From the NCBI GenBank assembly GCA_016193065.1, contig JACPSX010000200.1:1-16964 (forward strand): a stretch of 16,964 nucleotides of DNA, written 5' to 3'. A model generated the notes under the pieces. The model had not been told where the DNA came from. It did not search any database and saw nothing but the letters and a program-made list of their open reading frames with translations. Positions 1 through 5,810 of the stretch are shown here, piece after piece; positions within the stretch are counted from its first letter, which is position 1, and every line of letters begins with the position of its first letter. The position numbers and the translations under genes are program-made. This DNA is from Candidatus Tectimicrobiota bacterium. GTDB taxonomy: Bacteria > JACPSX01.

Positions 1-266
1 AGGTTGTCGAGCAAGTTCAGAAACTGGGTGGCTTGTTCCCCGCCCTGTTGATAGACCTCGTGATAAAGCTTATGCCTCTCATGAGCAAATCGCTCTCCTG
101 CCTTGCTCCTTTGATAGGCTCCGTGGCTTTCCAGATAAGGGCAACTGCTGGGGCAGGAGATCTTCACCAAACGGTACTGGCCACAGCATTGAGGGCAAAT
201 GAGACCCCCCAGAGCCGGGCAGCTCCGTTTCCCTTTTTGTTTCTGACAATGGACACACCGGGTCAT
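1..266 (-). CDS. Cysteine-rich putative zinc-binding protein (3' end outside window)
   Basis: The 88 visible residues start at an ATG at 266-264 (minus) and run off the left edge without a stop, so the C-terminus is missing. The N-terminal ~45 residues are rich in cysteine pairs: a CVHC knuckle at residues 4-7, further Cys at 16, 24, 27 and 28, and a CPSSCPYLE stretch around 38-46. This spacing looks like a structural zinc-binding or treble-clef-like module. The rest is charged and His/Tyr-rich with no membrane segment. I recall similar short CxxC...CPxxCxYL proteins annotated as hypothetical in deltaproteobacteria and related lineages; no function is known to me. The start is chosen because the first CxxC follows it directly; an AAGGA lies about 14 nt upstream, which is somewhat far. 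The gene is divergent from the hsp20 remnant. That it is a real gene is fairly likely; its role is unknown. Confidence 0.65.
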   Translation of the reverse strand, partial: MTRCVHCQKQKGKRSCPALGGLICPQCCGQYRLVKISCPSSCPYLESHGAYQRSKAGERFAHERHKLYHEVYQQGGEQATQFLNLLDN

Positions 267-459
267 GTTTTTTCTTTTATCCTTCGACGGAAAGGCTGGA
301 TCTTTTGGGCAACAGGCCTCTAGGCTAACGGAAGGTTCCTTCGGTGTCAAGGGAGTTTGCCGAATCTGTTATTACAAGTCCTTTAAATCCATAATCTTAC
401 AAAAATGCTCCCGGGCTTCCACTCTGCCCACAGAAAGGGGGATATTTTTTTTCATCACA

Positions 460-480
460 CTTGATAATAGTACAATCAAG
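460..480. promoter_or_regulatory. HAIR-like operator (putative HspR site)
   Basis: The site is an inverted repeat CTTGATA-N7-AATCAAG. It has the same 7-7-7 architecture as the HAIR element bound by the heat-shock repressor HspR (CTTGAGT-N7-ACTCAAG) and matches five and six positions in the two arms. It overlaps the -35 box of the promoter at 461-489, as expected for repression. The sequence just downstream encodes an Hsp20 C-terminus, so the context agrees. HspR itself is not in this window, so the binding protein is inferred. Confidence 0.6.
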
Positions 481-489
481 TTATATATA
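461..489 (+). promoter_or_regulatory. Sigma70-type promoter of the hsp20 remnant
   Basis: A -35 box TTGATA (461-466), a 17-nt spacer and a -10 box TATATA (484-489) sit in an AT-rich island. The -35 box lies inside the left arm of the HAIR-like repeat. The predicted start near 496 leaves a short leader carrying a near-perfect Shine-Dalgarno sequence. Confidence 0.6.
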
Positions 490-527
490 GATAATCGAGT
501 CATGGCTAGAAGGAGGTGAACAACGAG

Positions 528-632
528 GTGGATCCTGAGAAGGTCGGGGCCGAGTACAAAGATGGGGTTCTCAGGATTACCCTTCCCAAGGTAGAGGCGG
601 CAATCCCGCGGAGAATCCAGATCACCGGTTGA
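528..632 (+). pseudogene. hsp20: Truncated Hsp20 small heat-shock protein, C-terminal fragment only
   Basis: The frame GTG 528 to TGA 630-632 encodes 34 residues that read like the very end of a bacterial Hsp20: VDPEKV, then [14 protein letters not shown] (the beta8 region of the alpha-crystallin domain), then a linker and RRIQIT, which holds the I-x-I motif (I30-Q31-I32). Homology appears to begin two codons earlier (Asn-Glu, from 522). A full Hsp20 has about 140-150 residues, so roughly 100 N-terminal residues are absent. The fragment is nevertheless placed exactly like a gene: AAGGAGGTGA (510-519) lies 8 nt before the GTG, a promoter with a HAIR-like operator is upstream, and a perfect terminator follows. 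The simplest reading is an internal deletion that joined the 5' leader to the last codons; an assembly error is also possible. An in-frame TAG just upstream shows no longer product is made. The Hsp20 call is firm; whether the fragment is translated is unknown. Confidence 0.75.
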
Positions 633-644
633 TCCTGGACCTAC

Positions 645-682
645 AAGCAAAAGCCCCGGGCAAGCCCGGGGCTTTTGCTTTT
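645..682 (+). terminator. Rho-independent terminator after the hsp20 remnant
   Basis: A perfect 17-bp stem, AAGCAAAAGCCCCGGGC paired with its exact complement at 664-680, closes a very tight loop. The arm ends in TTTTGCTTTT. It begins 13 nt after the hsp20 stop codon. The A-rich ascending arm could let it work in both directions. Confidence 0.85.
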
Positions 683-720
683 GCCGTCCCAATCTGACCA
701 GTTTTCTCGCTTCGCCTCCC

Positions 721-749
721 TTGTCAGTCCAGAAAAAATAAAGTATTTT
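721..749 (+). promoter_or_regulatory. Putative promoter of the MBL-fold hydrolase gene
   Basis: TTGTCA (721-726), 17 nt, then TATTTT (744-749), located between the hsp20 terminator and the hydrolase start. The spacing is ideal and both boxes are reasonable. This is inferred from sequence only. Confidence 0.4.
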
Positions 750-786
750 GATGTACTTCTACAGCCCTGGACGGGAAGGAGGAATC

Positions 787-1419
787 TTGATCATCGAATG
801 TCTCACCGTTGGACCGTTTGCCGAAAACACTTATCTTCTTGGTGATGAAGACAGTCGGGATGCCTATGTCATTGATCCGGGGGGTGATACGGACCGGATC
901 CTCCGGCTGGTCTCAAATCACGGACTCACTTTGCGCGGAATCATCAATACCCACGGGCACATCGACCACATCGCCGGAGTTCAGGAGCTGAAGGATCGGA
1001 CGGGCATCCCCTTCGCGATCCATGAACAGGAGCTCTTCACGCTGGAGAATGCCCCCCAGGCCGCCGCCCTGTTTGGCATGTTCAACCTCCGCAAACCCGA
1101 AGTGGACCGCTTTCTCCAGGATGGAGAACTCCTCTCTCTCGGCAACAAGACCATCCAGGTGGTGGCGACTCCGGGACATTCTCTAGGAGGGGTCAGCTTC
1201 CATATCGAGAACTCCATCTTTGTGGGAGACGCTCTCTTTGCCGGCTCCATAGGCCGCACCGACTTCCCCGGAGGGGATTACCAGACCCTGATTTCTTCCA
1301 TTAAGAACCGGATCCTGACTTTGCCCGATGACGCCATCGTGTATTCCGGTCACGGCCCCGAAACAACGGTGGGATGGGAGCGCCGCACAAACCCGTTTCT
1401 GACCGGCGGGGTCTCGTAG
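787..1419 (+). CDS. Metallo-beta-lactamase-fold hydrolase, glyoxalase II (GloB)-type
   Basis: A soluble 210-residue protein with the full MBL metal-binding set: THGHIDH at residues 55-61, His131 in ATPGHS, Asp148 in VGDALF and His189 in YSGHGP. The N-terminus (MIIECLTVGPFAENTYLL) is the usual start of short GloB-like thioesterases, which hydrolyse glutathione-type or related thioesters such as S-lactoylglutathione. It lacks the long C-terminal domain of classical glyoxalase II, so its substrate may not be lactoylglutathione. I chose the TTG at 787 because AAGGAGG (776-782) sits 4 nt upstream and the conserved N-terminus begins there. A frame-open upstream TTG at 748 would add 13 residues without family resemblance. 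It lies 6 nt before the next gene, so the two are probably cotranscribed. The family call is firm; the substrate is open. Confidence 0.88.
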   Translation: MIIECLTVGPFAENTYLLGDEDSRDAYVIDPGGDTDRILRLVSNHGLTLRGIINTHGHIDHIAGVQELKDRTGIPFAIHEQELFTLENAPQAAALFGMFNLRKPEVDRFLQDGELLSLGNKTIQVVATPGHSLGGVSFHIENSIFVGDALFAGSIGRTDFPGGDYQTLISSIKNRILTLPDDAIVYSGHGPETTVGWERRTNPFLTGGVS

Positions 1420-1425
1420 CGCCCC

Positions 1426-2376
1426 ATGGATAACCTCAGCCACACGCTCGTAGGGGCCGCCATTGCGAACAGCGGGCCCCGCCAAAAATTCGGTAAAGCC
1501 GCCACCTGGACTCTTCTAGTCACCGCAAATTTGCCCGACATTGACGCGGTCCTACGGTTCTGGGGGCGGGATTTCTACATTCTTTACCACAGGAGCTTTA
1601 CCCATTCGGTGGTGGGGCTCTTCACGATTCCTCTCCTGGTCGCCGGGGTAATTCGCATTCTCTGGCCGGGAAAACGCTTCTGGACCTTTTACTGGATCTC
1701 GTTCCTGGGAATCCTCTCCCATCAGATTTTCGACCTAATCACTTCCTGGGAAACCCTCATCTTCCACCCTCTGAACCAGCACCGGTTTTCTCTGGGCTGG
1801 GTGTTTATCCTGGACTTTTTCTTCTGGGGAATTCTGGGTTTGCCGCTTCTCATCAGAATATTCTGGAAAATTGATCTCAGGAAATGGAGCCGCGTCTCCC
1901 TGGCGGTCCTCGCCCTCTACATTGGCTTCGCCGGGGGCAACTGGTGGAAGGCCCGGGACCTGGGGAGAGATCTGGCCGCGGGGCTCGGATCCGGGGCAGC
2001 TCTCATTGGGGTATATCCTCAACCCCTTTCCCCGCTCAATTGGGGAGCCATTGTGAAAGCCGATGGCCAGCTCCATCAGGTCTTCTTTCACACGTACGAC
2101 TCTCTTGCCACCTTGCACCAGCGCCCCAATCGCACCTTCGTTCAGAACCTTGACAACCCAGACGTGAAGGCCGCGCTAGCCACTCCTCCGGGCAGGGCCT
2201 ACCTGAAATGGGCTCAAGCTCCGGCTGCTCTCGTGGAGCAAAACGGCGAAGGGCCGGTCGTGATCCTTTACGATGTACGCTTCTTGCGCCCGGAGGGCGG
2301 TCCCCAACGCTGGTTCCACCTGACTATTGAGATGGACGAGAATCGGCGCTACCTGAGGCATTCCTGGGGAAGCTAA
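1426..2376 (+). CDS. YdjM-type (DUF457) membrane-bound metal-dependent hydrolase
   Basis: A 316-residue inner-membrane protein. The first ~180 residues hold several hydrophobic segments and the conserved polar motifs of the YdjM/DUF457 family: MDNLSHTLVG at the N-terminus, PDID at 37-40, HRSFTHS at 55-61 and SHQIFD at 98-103. These His/Asp residues are thought to bind metal. The C-terminal ~130 residues (about 185-316) form a soluble region rich in Trp and Tyr, longer than in E. coli YdjM (196 residues). The family is annotated as putative membrane hydrolases, and no physiological substrate is established. The ATG begins 6 nt after the MBL hydrolase stop with no strong Shine-Dalgarno, which suggests translational coupling. 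A second, shorter family member lies at 12907-13560. Family assignment is confident; function is not. Confidence 0.85.
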   Translation: MDNLSHTLVGAAIANSGPRQKFGKAATWTLLVTANLPDIDAVLRFWGRDFYILYHRSFTHSVVGLFTIPLLVAGVIRILWPGKRFWTFYWISFLGILSHQIFDLITSWETLIFHPLNQHRFSLGWVFILDFFFWGILGLPLLIRIFWKIDLRKWSRVSLAVLALYIGFAGGNWWKARDLGRDLAAGLGSGAALIGVYPQPLSPLNWGAIVKADGQLHQVFFHTYDSLATLHQRPNRTFVQNLDNPDVKAALATPPGRAYLKWAQAPAALVEQNGEGPVVILYDVRFLRPEGGPQRWFHLTIEMDENRRYLRHSWGS

Positions 2377-2714
2377 AGCCCCTCTTTCGATCCTCACCAA
2401 TTTGGGTCAGGTCCGAACAAGAGAATTCTTCAGGGCGGCATTGCGAACACGCAAAAAGAGACCCCAGATGGGCAACGCAAGGCCTGTCCCGCTCCCTCTC
2501 TCCCTTTTGGCCAAGCCCTACCTACCCACCTGGGGGCTGGGGTGGCAGCAGATTGATCAGTGCTTCTCTGCTAAGTTAGAGGCTCCTTATTCGGCTGGAG
2601 CTTTATTGCTTTTTACTCTCCAGTAGGAGATCGGATAAGAAAACCTAATTGTGAGAATAGAGCTGATACGGAGGAAATCAAAGGAAGTGGGTCACCTTTT
2701 TTCTGTGACCGGGA
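2377..2714. other. Non-coding gap between the YdjM-type gene and the CRP-family gene
   Basis: About 340 nt without a convincing gene. The one plus-strand frame of any size here (2402-2626) has no ribosome binding site and no family resemblance. The gap holds a weak terminator-like hairpin (2582-2614), an inverted repeat GGTCAC-N9-GTGACC (2690-2710), and at its right edge a CRP-type palindrome. I recognise no RNA gene. Confidence 0.5.
2582..2614 (+). terminator. Weak terminator-like hairpin
   Basis: A 5-bp stem GCTCC/GGAGC (2582-2586 with 2597-2601) closes a 10-nt loop and is followed by the T-rich tract TTTATTGCTTTTT. It could end the plus-strand transcript of the MBL/YdjM pair, but it is about 200 nt past the stop and the stem is short. 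Confidence 0.3.
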
Positions 2715-2719
2715 TCACA
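2704..2719. promoter_or_regulatory. Perfect CRP-type palindrome TGTGA-N6-TCACA
   Basis: TGTGACCGGGATCACA matches both half-sites of the classical CRP consensus exactly. It overlaps the last two codons (ATG and the TGA stop) of the CRP/FNR-family gene on the minus strand. That regulator keeps the Arg-Glu-x-x-x-Arg pattern CRP uses to read TGTGA. The site lies at the 3' end rather than in a promoter, so its role is unclear. Confidence 0.5.
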
Positions 2720-3410
2720 TCGAGAGGGAACCGGCCGCTTCACGCTTAAGCCTGTCGGGATGAACGATTGTAATCCGCCGGCGCTCGATGCGGACCAGAC
2801 CCGCCTTCTGGAAATCAGCCAGAACCCGGGTCAGGGTTTCCCGGGAAATTCCAACCAGATCGGCCAGCTCCTTGCGGGTCAGGGAAAGGGGGATCTCGGC
2901 CCCCGCACTGAGCGGAATCTTTCTCTCTTCAACTAGATCCAGGAGAATCGAGGCGACTTTCTCATAGGCATCGGCAAAGACCAGGCGCCGGATCTTTTCA
3001 TTGGCCTTGCGCAGCCGGCGGCTCACCGTGGTCAGCATCTTCATCACCACTTTCGGGTGTTTCGGAATAAATTTCAAGAACTGTTCCCGGAGAAGAACCA
3101 ACGCCTGACAAGGCTCCAGCGCCGTTACAGTGGCCGAGCGATAATCACCGTCAAGCAAAGACATCTCCCCGAAGAAATCCCCCTCCTCCAGAATCCGCAA
3201 GATGAGCTCTTTGCCGTGCCGCTCCTCGACGCTTACCTTGACGGTCCCCTTCCTGATCACAAATAGAGCACTCCCCAGGTCCTGGGCATGGAAGATAACC
3301 TCATTTTTCCGGAAGGAGCGCTCCTGAACGACGGTCTCCAGTTCCCGGATCTCGTCGTCCGAGAGATCGCTAAAAAGGCTAACCTGGCGCAAAAAAGACT
3401 GCTTGTTCAT
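2715..3410 (-). CDS. CRP/FNR-family transcription regulator, CRP-like
   Basis: A 231-residue regulator. Residues ~5-120 form a cyclic-nucleotide-binding beta-roll with GEMSLLDGDYRSATV (81-95), which keeps the Glu82, Arg91 and Ser92 of the CRP phosphate-binding cassette. Residues ~125-150 are the dimerisation helix. Residues ~175-215 are a winged helix-turn-helix with ISRETLTR (188-195). The recognition helix retains Arg, Glu and Arg at the positions E. coli CRP uses for TGTGA (SRETVGR). There are no N-terminal cysteines, so it is not an oxygen-sensing FNR. It may therefore answer to a cyclic nucleotide and bind CRP-like sites. I chose ATG 3410 because GGAGG lies 8 nt upstream; a GTG at 3425 with AAGGA would add five residues. 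It is divergent from the QueG-like pair and shares a palindromic promoter region with it. Confidence 0.88.
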   Translation of the reverse strand: MNKQSFLRQVSLFSDLSDDEIRELETVVQERSFRKNEVIFHAQDLGSALFVIRKGTVKVSVEERHGKELILRILEEGDFFGEMSLLDGDYRSATVTALEPCQALVLLREQFLKFIPKHPKVVMKMLTTVSRRLRKANEKIRRLVFADAYEKVASILLDLVEERKIPLSAGAEIPLSLTRKELADLVGISRETLTRVLADFQKAGLVRIERRRITIVHPDRLKREAAGSLSM

Positions 3411-3438
3411 CAGCCCTGCCTCCACTGACTTTCCTTGC

Positions 3439-3467
3439 CTTCTACACTAGGCTAAACTCCCTGTCAA
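3439..3467 (-). promoter_or_regulatory. Putative promoter of the CRP-like gene
   Basis: On the minus strand TTGACA (3467-3462) is followed after 17 nt by TAGAAG (3444-3439). The -35 is perfect and the -10 is mediocre, which fits an activatable or autoregulated promoter. The -35 box lies inside one arm of the palindrome at 3462-3490. Confidence 0.45.
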
Positions 3468-3490
3468 TGTGTGGAATCGGCTCATTGACA
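3462..3490. promoter_or_regulatory. Palindrome in the divergent promoter region
   Basis: TGTCAATG (3462-3469) and its exact complement CATTGACA (3483-3490) are separated by 13 nt, between the divergent CRP-like and QueG-like genes. Each arm contains a TTGACA -35 box reading outward, so the symmetry may be two back-to-back promoters, an operator, or both. Confidence 0.5.
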
Positions 3491-3514
3491 CCAAAGCATC
3501 CAGGGTGGTATAAA
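3485..3514 (+). promoter_or_regulatory. Promoter of the QueG-like gene pair
   Basis: A consensus TTGACA (3485-3490), an 18-nt spacer and TATAAA (3509-3514) inside an AT-rich run. This is a strong sigma70-type promoter by sequence. It leaves a leader of about 80 nt before the TTG start at 3603. Confidence 0.6.
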
Positions 3515-3602
3515 ATTATAAGCGAAATAATCTATTCCGCCGTATGGCAGCCTTCCAAAATGTGGTTTCGCCGAGTCCAAGTCTTTCGGGGGGGAGACTC
3601 TC

Positions 3603-4580
3603 TTGGGGCTTACAGCCGAGCAAGTGAAACAGAAAGGGAAGGAACTCGGTGCGGACCTGGTCGGGATCTGCAGCGCCCAAACCTTGAATGAAAACCCTCC
3701 GGACCCCAAATTCCCCCAGATCCCTGCCAACATTTCCTCCGAGATTAAAAGTGTGGTTGCCATTATCAAACGGATTCCCGTCGGGGCCTTTCGGGCCAGG
3801 AACATGGCCTGCGTTCACCACATCGACCAACTGGTCCTGCGCGAGCACGACAAGATCGCCTACCGGATCGCCCGTTACCTGGAGCAGGAAGGATACTATG
3901 CCTTTCAAACCGCTGCCCAGGAGACCTCATGGGAGATGAAGCGGGGCAGCTACGGATATCTCTCCACCCGCCACGTTGCCATCGAGGCCGGTTTGGGAAC
4001 TCTGGGGCTTGAACTCAACCTGATGACTCACGAATTTGGTCCCCGCTGCTACACGACGTGCATTCTGACCACAGCAGAGCTCGCTCCGGATCCCAAAATG
4101 ACCGAGCAAGTCTGCATCGGCGAGACCTGTAGCCGCTGCCTGCACTCCTGCCCGGCCAGTGCCGTCCTGCACTGGGGAATCGACAAGCGGGCCTGCGCTA
4201 CGGTAGCTCAAGAATACGGAGTGGCGGCCCTCTTCAAGGTGTTTGAGCGCGTCATTGCCGCCGAAACCGGGGAGGATCGCATGAAGGCGGTGCGCAACCT
4301 CAAGTGGTTCGGCATCTGGCAAGGGCTTCTCCGGGTGGTCGGGGCTTTTGGAGATTGCCCCCGTTGCCTGGCCGTCTGCCCCGTGGGAGAGGACTATCAT
4401 TACCTGAGTGAGTGCCAACGGGAGATCCCCGAGAAGACCCCGGAGAAATTATCCGCGGGCAAAGCCATGGCCAAAGCCCGAAAGGCTGGAGAGGAGATCG
4501 TGGGACTTTCCGGGCACCGTATTCGCTGGATCGGGGAAGAGGGCTACAAACCTCCCAAGTTGCGAAAGGCAGGCCGATGA
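3603..4580 (+). CDS. QueG-like double 4Fe-4S cluster protein (paralog 1)
   Basis: A cytoplasmic 325-residue protein. It begins with a TTG whose GGGGGAG ribosome site is 6 nt upstream, and the first residues align with those of the next gene (LGADLVGI at 15-22 here). Two cysteine groups mark an 8Fe ferredoxin-like C-terminal half: CIGETCSRCLHSCP with Cys171, 176, 179 and 183, and CPRCLAVCP with Cys252, 255 and 259; Cys198 is an extra candidate ligand. The GLGTLGLELNLMTHEFGPR stretch (130-148) resembles the linker before the clusters in epoxyqueuosine reductase QueG and reductive dehalogenases, where this fold binds cobalamin. It has no Tat signal, so it is not a respiratory dehalogenase. It is shorter than typical QueG (~380 residues) and lacks the QueG C-terminal repeat, so a queuosine role is doubtful. 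Its stop overlaps the ATG of paralog 2 (ATGA). Substrate unknown. Confidence 0.85.
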   Translation: MGLTAEQVKQKGKELGADLVGICSAQTLNENPPDPKFPQIPANISSEIKSVVAIIKRIPVGAFRARNMACVHHIDQLVLREHDKIAYRIARYLEQEGYYAFQTAAQETSWEMKRGSYGYLSTRHVAIEAGLGTLGLELNLMTHEFGPRCYTTCILTTAELAPDPKMTEQVCIGETCSRCLHSCPASAVLHWGIDKRACATVAQEYGVAALFKVFERVIAAETGEDRMKAVRNLKWFGIWQGLLRVVGAFGDCPRCLAVCPVGEDYHYLSECQREIPEKTPEKLSAGKAMAKARKAGEEIVGLSGHRIRWIGEEGYKPPKLRKAGR

Positions 4581-5542
4581 CCGCCGAGCTTACCTCCAGG
4601 GACGTCAAAGAAAAAGCCCGGGAACTCGGCGCGGATCTCGTTGGCATTGTTGCTGGCGTCTCTCTAAACGCAAACCCACCGGATCCCAAAATTCCCCAGA
4701 CTCCGGAGCGGATCACTCCCGACTCAAAAAGCGTGATTGTCTTAGCCAAGGCCTTTTTGCGGGGCACCTCTCGCCTGAAGGGGAAAAACGACCGTCACAA
4801 GCAATACTCGGCCGAGCTTCAGTTCAGTGAGCTGGAAGAAATATCCCTGCGGCTTGTCTACTTTCTCGAAGATCACGGCTATCCTTCCATCACGGTCCCC
4901 CCCATGCATAACGAAGCCCTCATGTACCGGGCCGACGGCCGCAGCCATGGTCCCCTCTCCCTCCCCCACGCCGCTGTGGAAGCGGGCCTGGGAACCCTGG
5001 GGCTCAACCTCATGCTGCTTACCCCCGAATACGGCCCCCGGGTCCTGCTCGGTGCGGTCCTGACCTCAGCGGACCTGGAGCCGGACTCCAGGATGGAGAC
5101 TGCACTCTGTTTGGGGGAGGAGTGCGGTCGCTGCCTGCTCACCTGTCCGGGCGACGCCGTCCTGCACTGGGGTCTTGATGCCGCCAAATGCGCCCCCCAT
5201 GCTTCCCCCTACGGGTTCGAGTTTCTCCTCAACCACATGGAGAACATCGTGAAAACCCCCGAAAAGGAAAAGCAGCTTGCGCTCTTGCGCAGCGCCGAAA
5301 CGTTCAATGCCTGGCAGAGTATTCTGCGCGGCGTTGGCGTTTACACCGGTTGTACGCGGTGCGTGGACGTTTGCCCTGTGGGGAAGGATTACGAGGCCCA
5401 CATCAAGTCCGCTCAGGAGGAAATCCCCGAGGAAACTCCGCAAAAGCGGGCCCGTCTGGCCGAAATGCTCAAGCGTCGCAGAAAGGGGGACCCGATCGTC
5501 GGTTTGGAGGCCTCACGGCGCTGGATTGGAAACCGCCCGTAG
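4577..5542 (+). CDS. QueG-like double 4Fe-4S cluster protein (paralog 2)
   Basis: A 321-residue paralog of the preceding protein, with the same layout: LGADLVGI at 18-25, GLGTLGLNLMLLTPEYGPR at 137-155, first cluster motif CLGEECGRCLLTCP (Cys178, 183, 186, 190), an extra Cys205, and second motif CTRCVDVCPVG (Cys259, 262, 266). Both clusters should assemble. The ATG at 4577 overlaps the upstream stop by ATGA, so translation is coupled and the two products are probably made in equal amounts, perhaps as a heterodimer. The open frame extends upstream to 4412, but that part overlaps paralog 1 and has no counterpart in it. The residues between ~55 and 130 differ most between the two paralogs, so substrate or partner contacts may have diverged there. 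Catalytic function is not known. Confidence 0.85.
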   Translation: MTAELTSRDVKEKARELGADLVGIVAGVSLNANPPDPKIPQTPERITPDSKSVIVLAKAFLRGTSRLKGKNDRHKQYSAELQFSELEEISLRLVYFLEDHGYPSITVPPMHNEALMYRADGRSHGPLSLPHAAVEAGLGTLGLNLMLLTPEYGPRVLLGAVLTSADLEPDSRMETALCLGEECGRCLLTCPGDAVLHWGLDAAKCAPHASPYGFEFLLNHMENIVKTPEKEKQLALLRSAETFNAWQSILRGVGVYTGCTRCVDVCPVGKDYEAHIKSAQEEIPEETPQKRARLAEMLKRRRKGDPIVGLEASRRWIGNRP

Positions 5543-5563
5543 ACCCCCCGTTTTCCCTGCCTC

Positions 5564-5592
5564 TTGCAAACGACCCCCGGGGATGATAAAAG
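5564..5592 (+). promoter_or_regulatory. Putative tRNA-Leu promoter
   Basis: TTGCAA (5564-5569) with TAAAAG (5587-5592) at 17-nt spacing; GATAAA at 5585 is an alternative -10. A start near 5600 would give about 20 nt of 5' leader before the tRNA. Support is moderate. Confidence 0.35.
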
Positions 5593-5619
5593 CAAACCCA
5601 TAGAGACACGTCCCGGGGT

Positions 5620-5706
5620 GCCGGAGTGGTGGAACTGGTAGACGCGCGGGACTCAAAATCCCGTGAGGGCAACCTCGTGTGGGTTCAAATCCCACCTCCG
5701 GCACCA
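5620..5706 (+). tRNA. tRNA-Leu (anticodon CAA)
   Basis: A complete class II tRNA of 87 nt with an encoded CCA end. The acceptor stem GCCGGAG pairs with CTCCGGC (5696-5702). The anticodon stem CGGGA/TCCCG encloses the loop CTCAAAA with anticodon CAA at 5654-5656, which reads UUG. A long variable arm (GAGGGCAACCTC) is typical of tRNA-Leu, and the T arm contains GTGGGTTCAAATCCCAC. It lies between the QueG-like pair and the haem genes. No integrase or attachment-site duplication is visible next to it. Confidence 0.95.
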
Positions 5707-5784
5707 AAAAACCCAATGCGAAATGGCGTCCTCCCCGTCTATTGCGCCAGGGGGGAAGCGCAGCCGGGTCGGAGGGCAGTAAGC

Positions 5785-5810
5785 AGCGGAATCCTGGTTC
5801 CAATTCCGCT
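5785..5810 (+). promoter_or_regulatory. Hairpin directly upstream of the hemD-hemE start
   Basis: AGCGGAAT (5785-5792) pairs perfectly with ATTCCGCT (5803-5810) over a 10-nt loop and ends 9 nt before the ATG at 5820. No Shine-Dalgarno sequence lies between the hairpin and the ATG. It could influence translation initiation. It is not a terminator, because no T-run follows. Confidence 0.4.

Noticed and set aside
748-786. Earlier TTG start for the MBL-fold hydrolase
   Set aside because: It overlaps the predicted -10 box and the Shine-Dalgarno used by TTG 787, and the conserved N-terminus begins at 787.
2402-2626. 74-codon plus-strand frame in the gap after the YdjM-type gene
   Set aside because: No ribosome binding site, Pro/Leu-rich composition typical of chance frames, no family resemblance.
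4412-4576. Upstream extension of the second QueG-like gene
   Set aside because: It overlaps the end of paralog 1 and has no counterpart in paralog 1, whose N-terminus aligns with the ATG at 4577.
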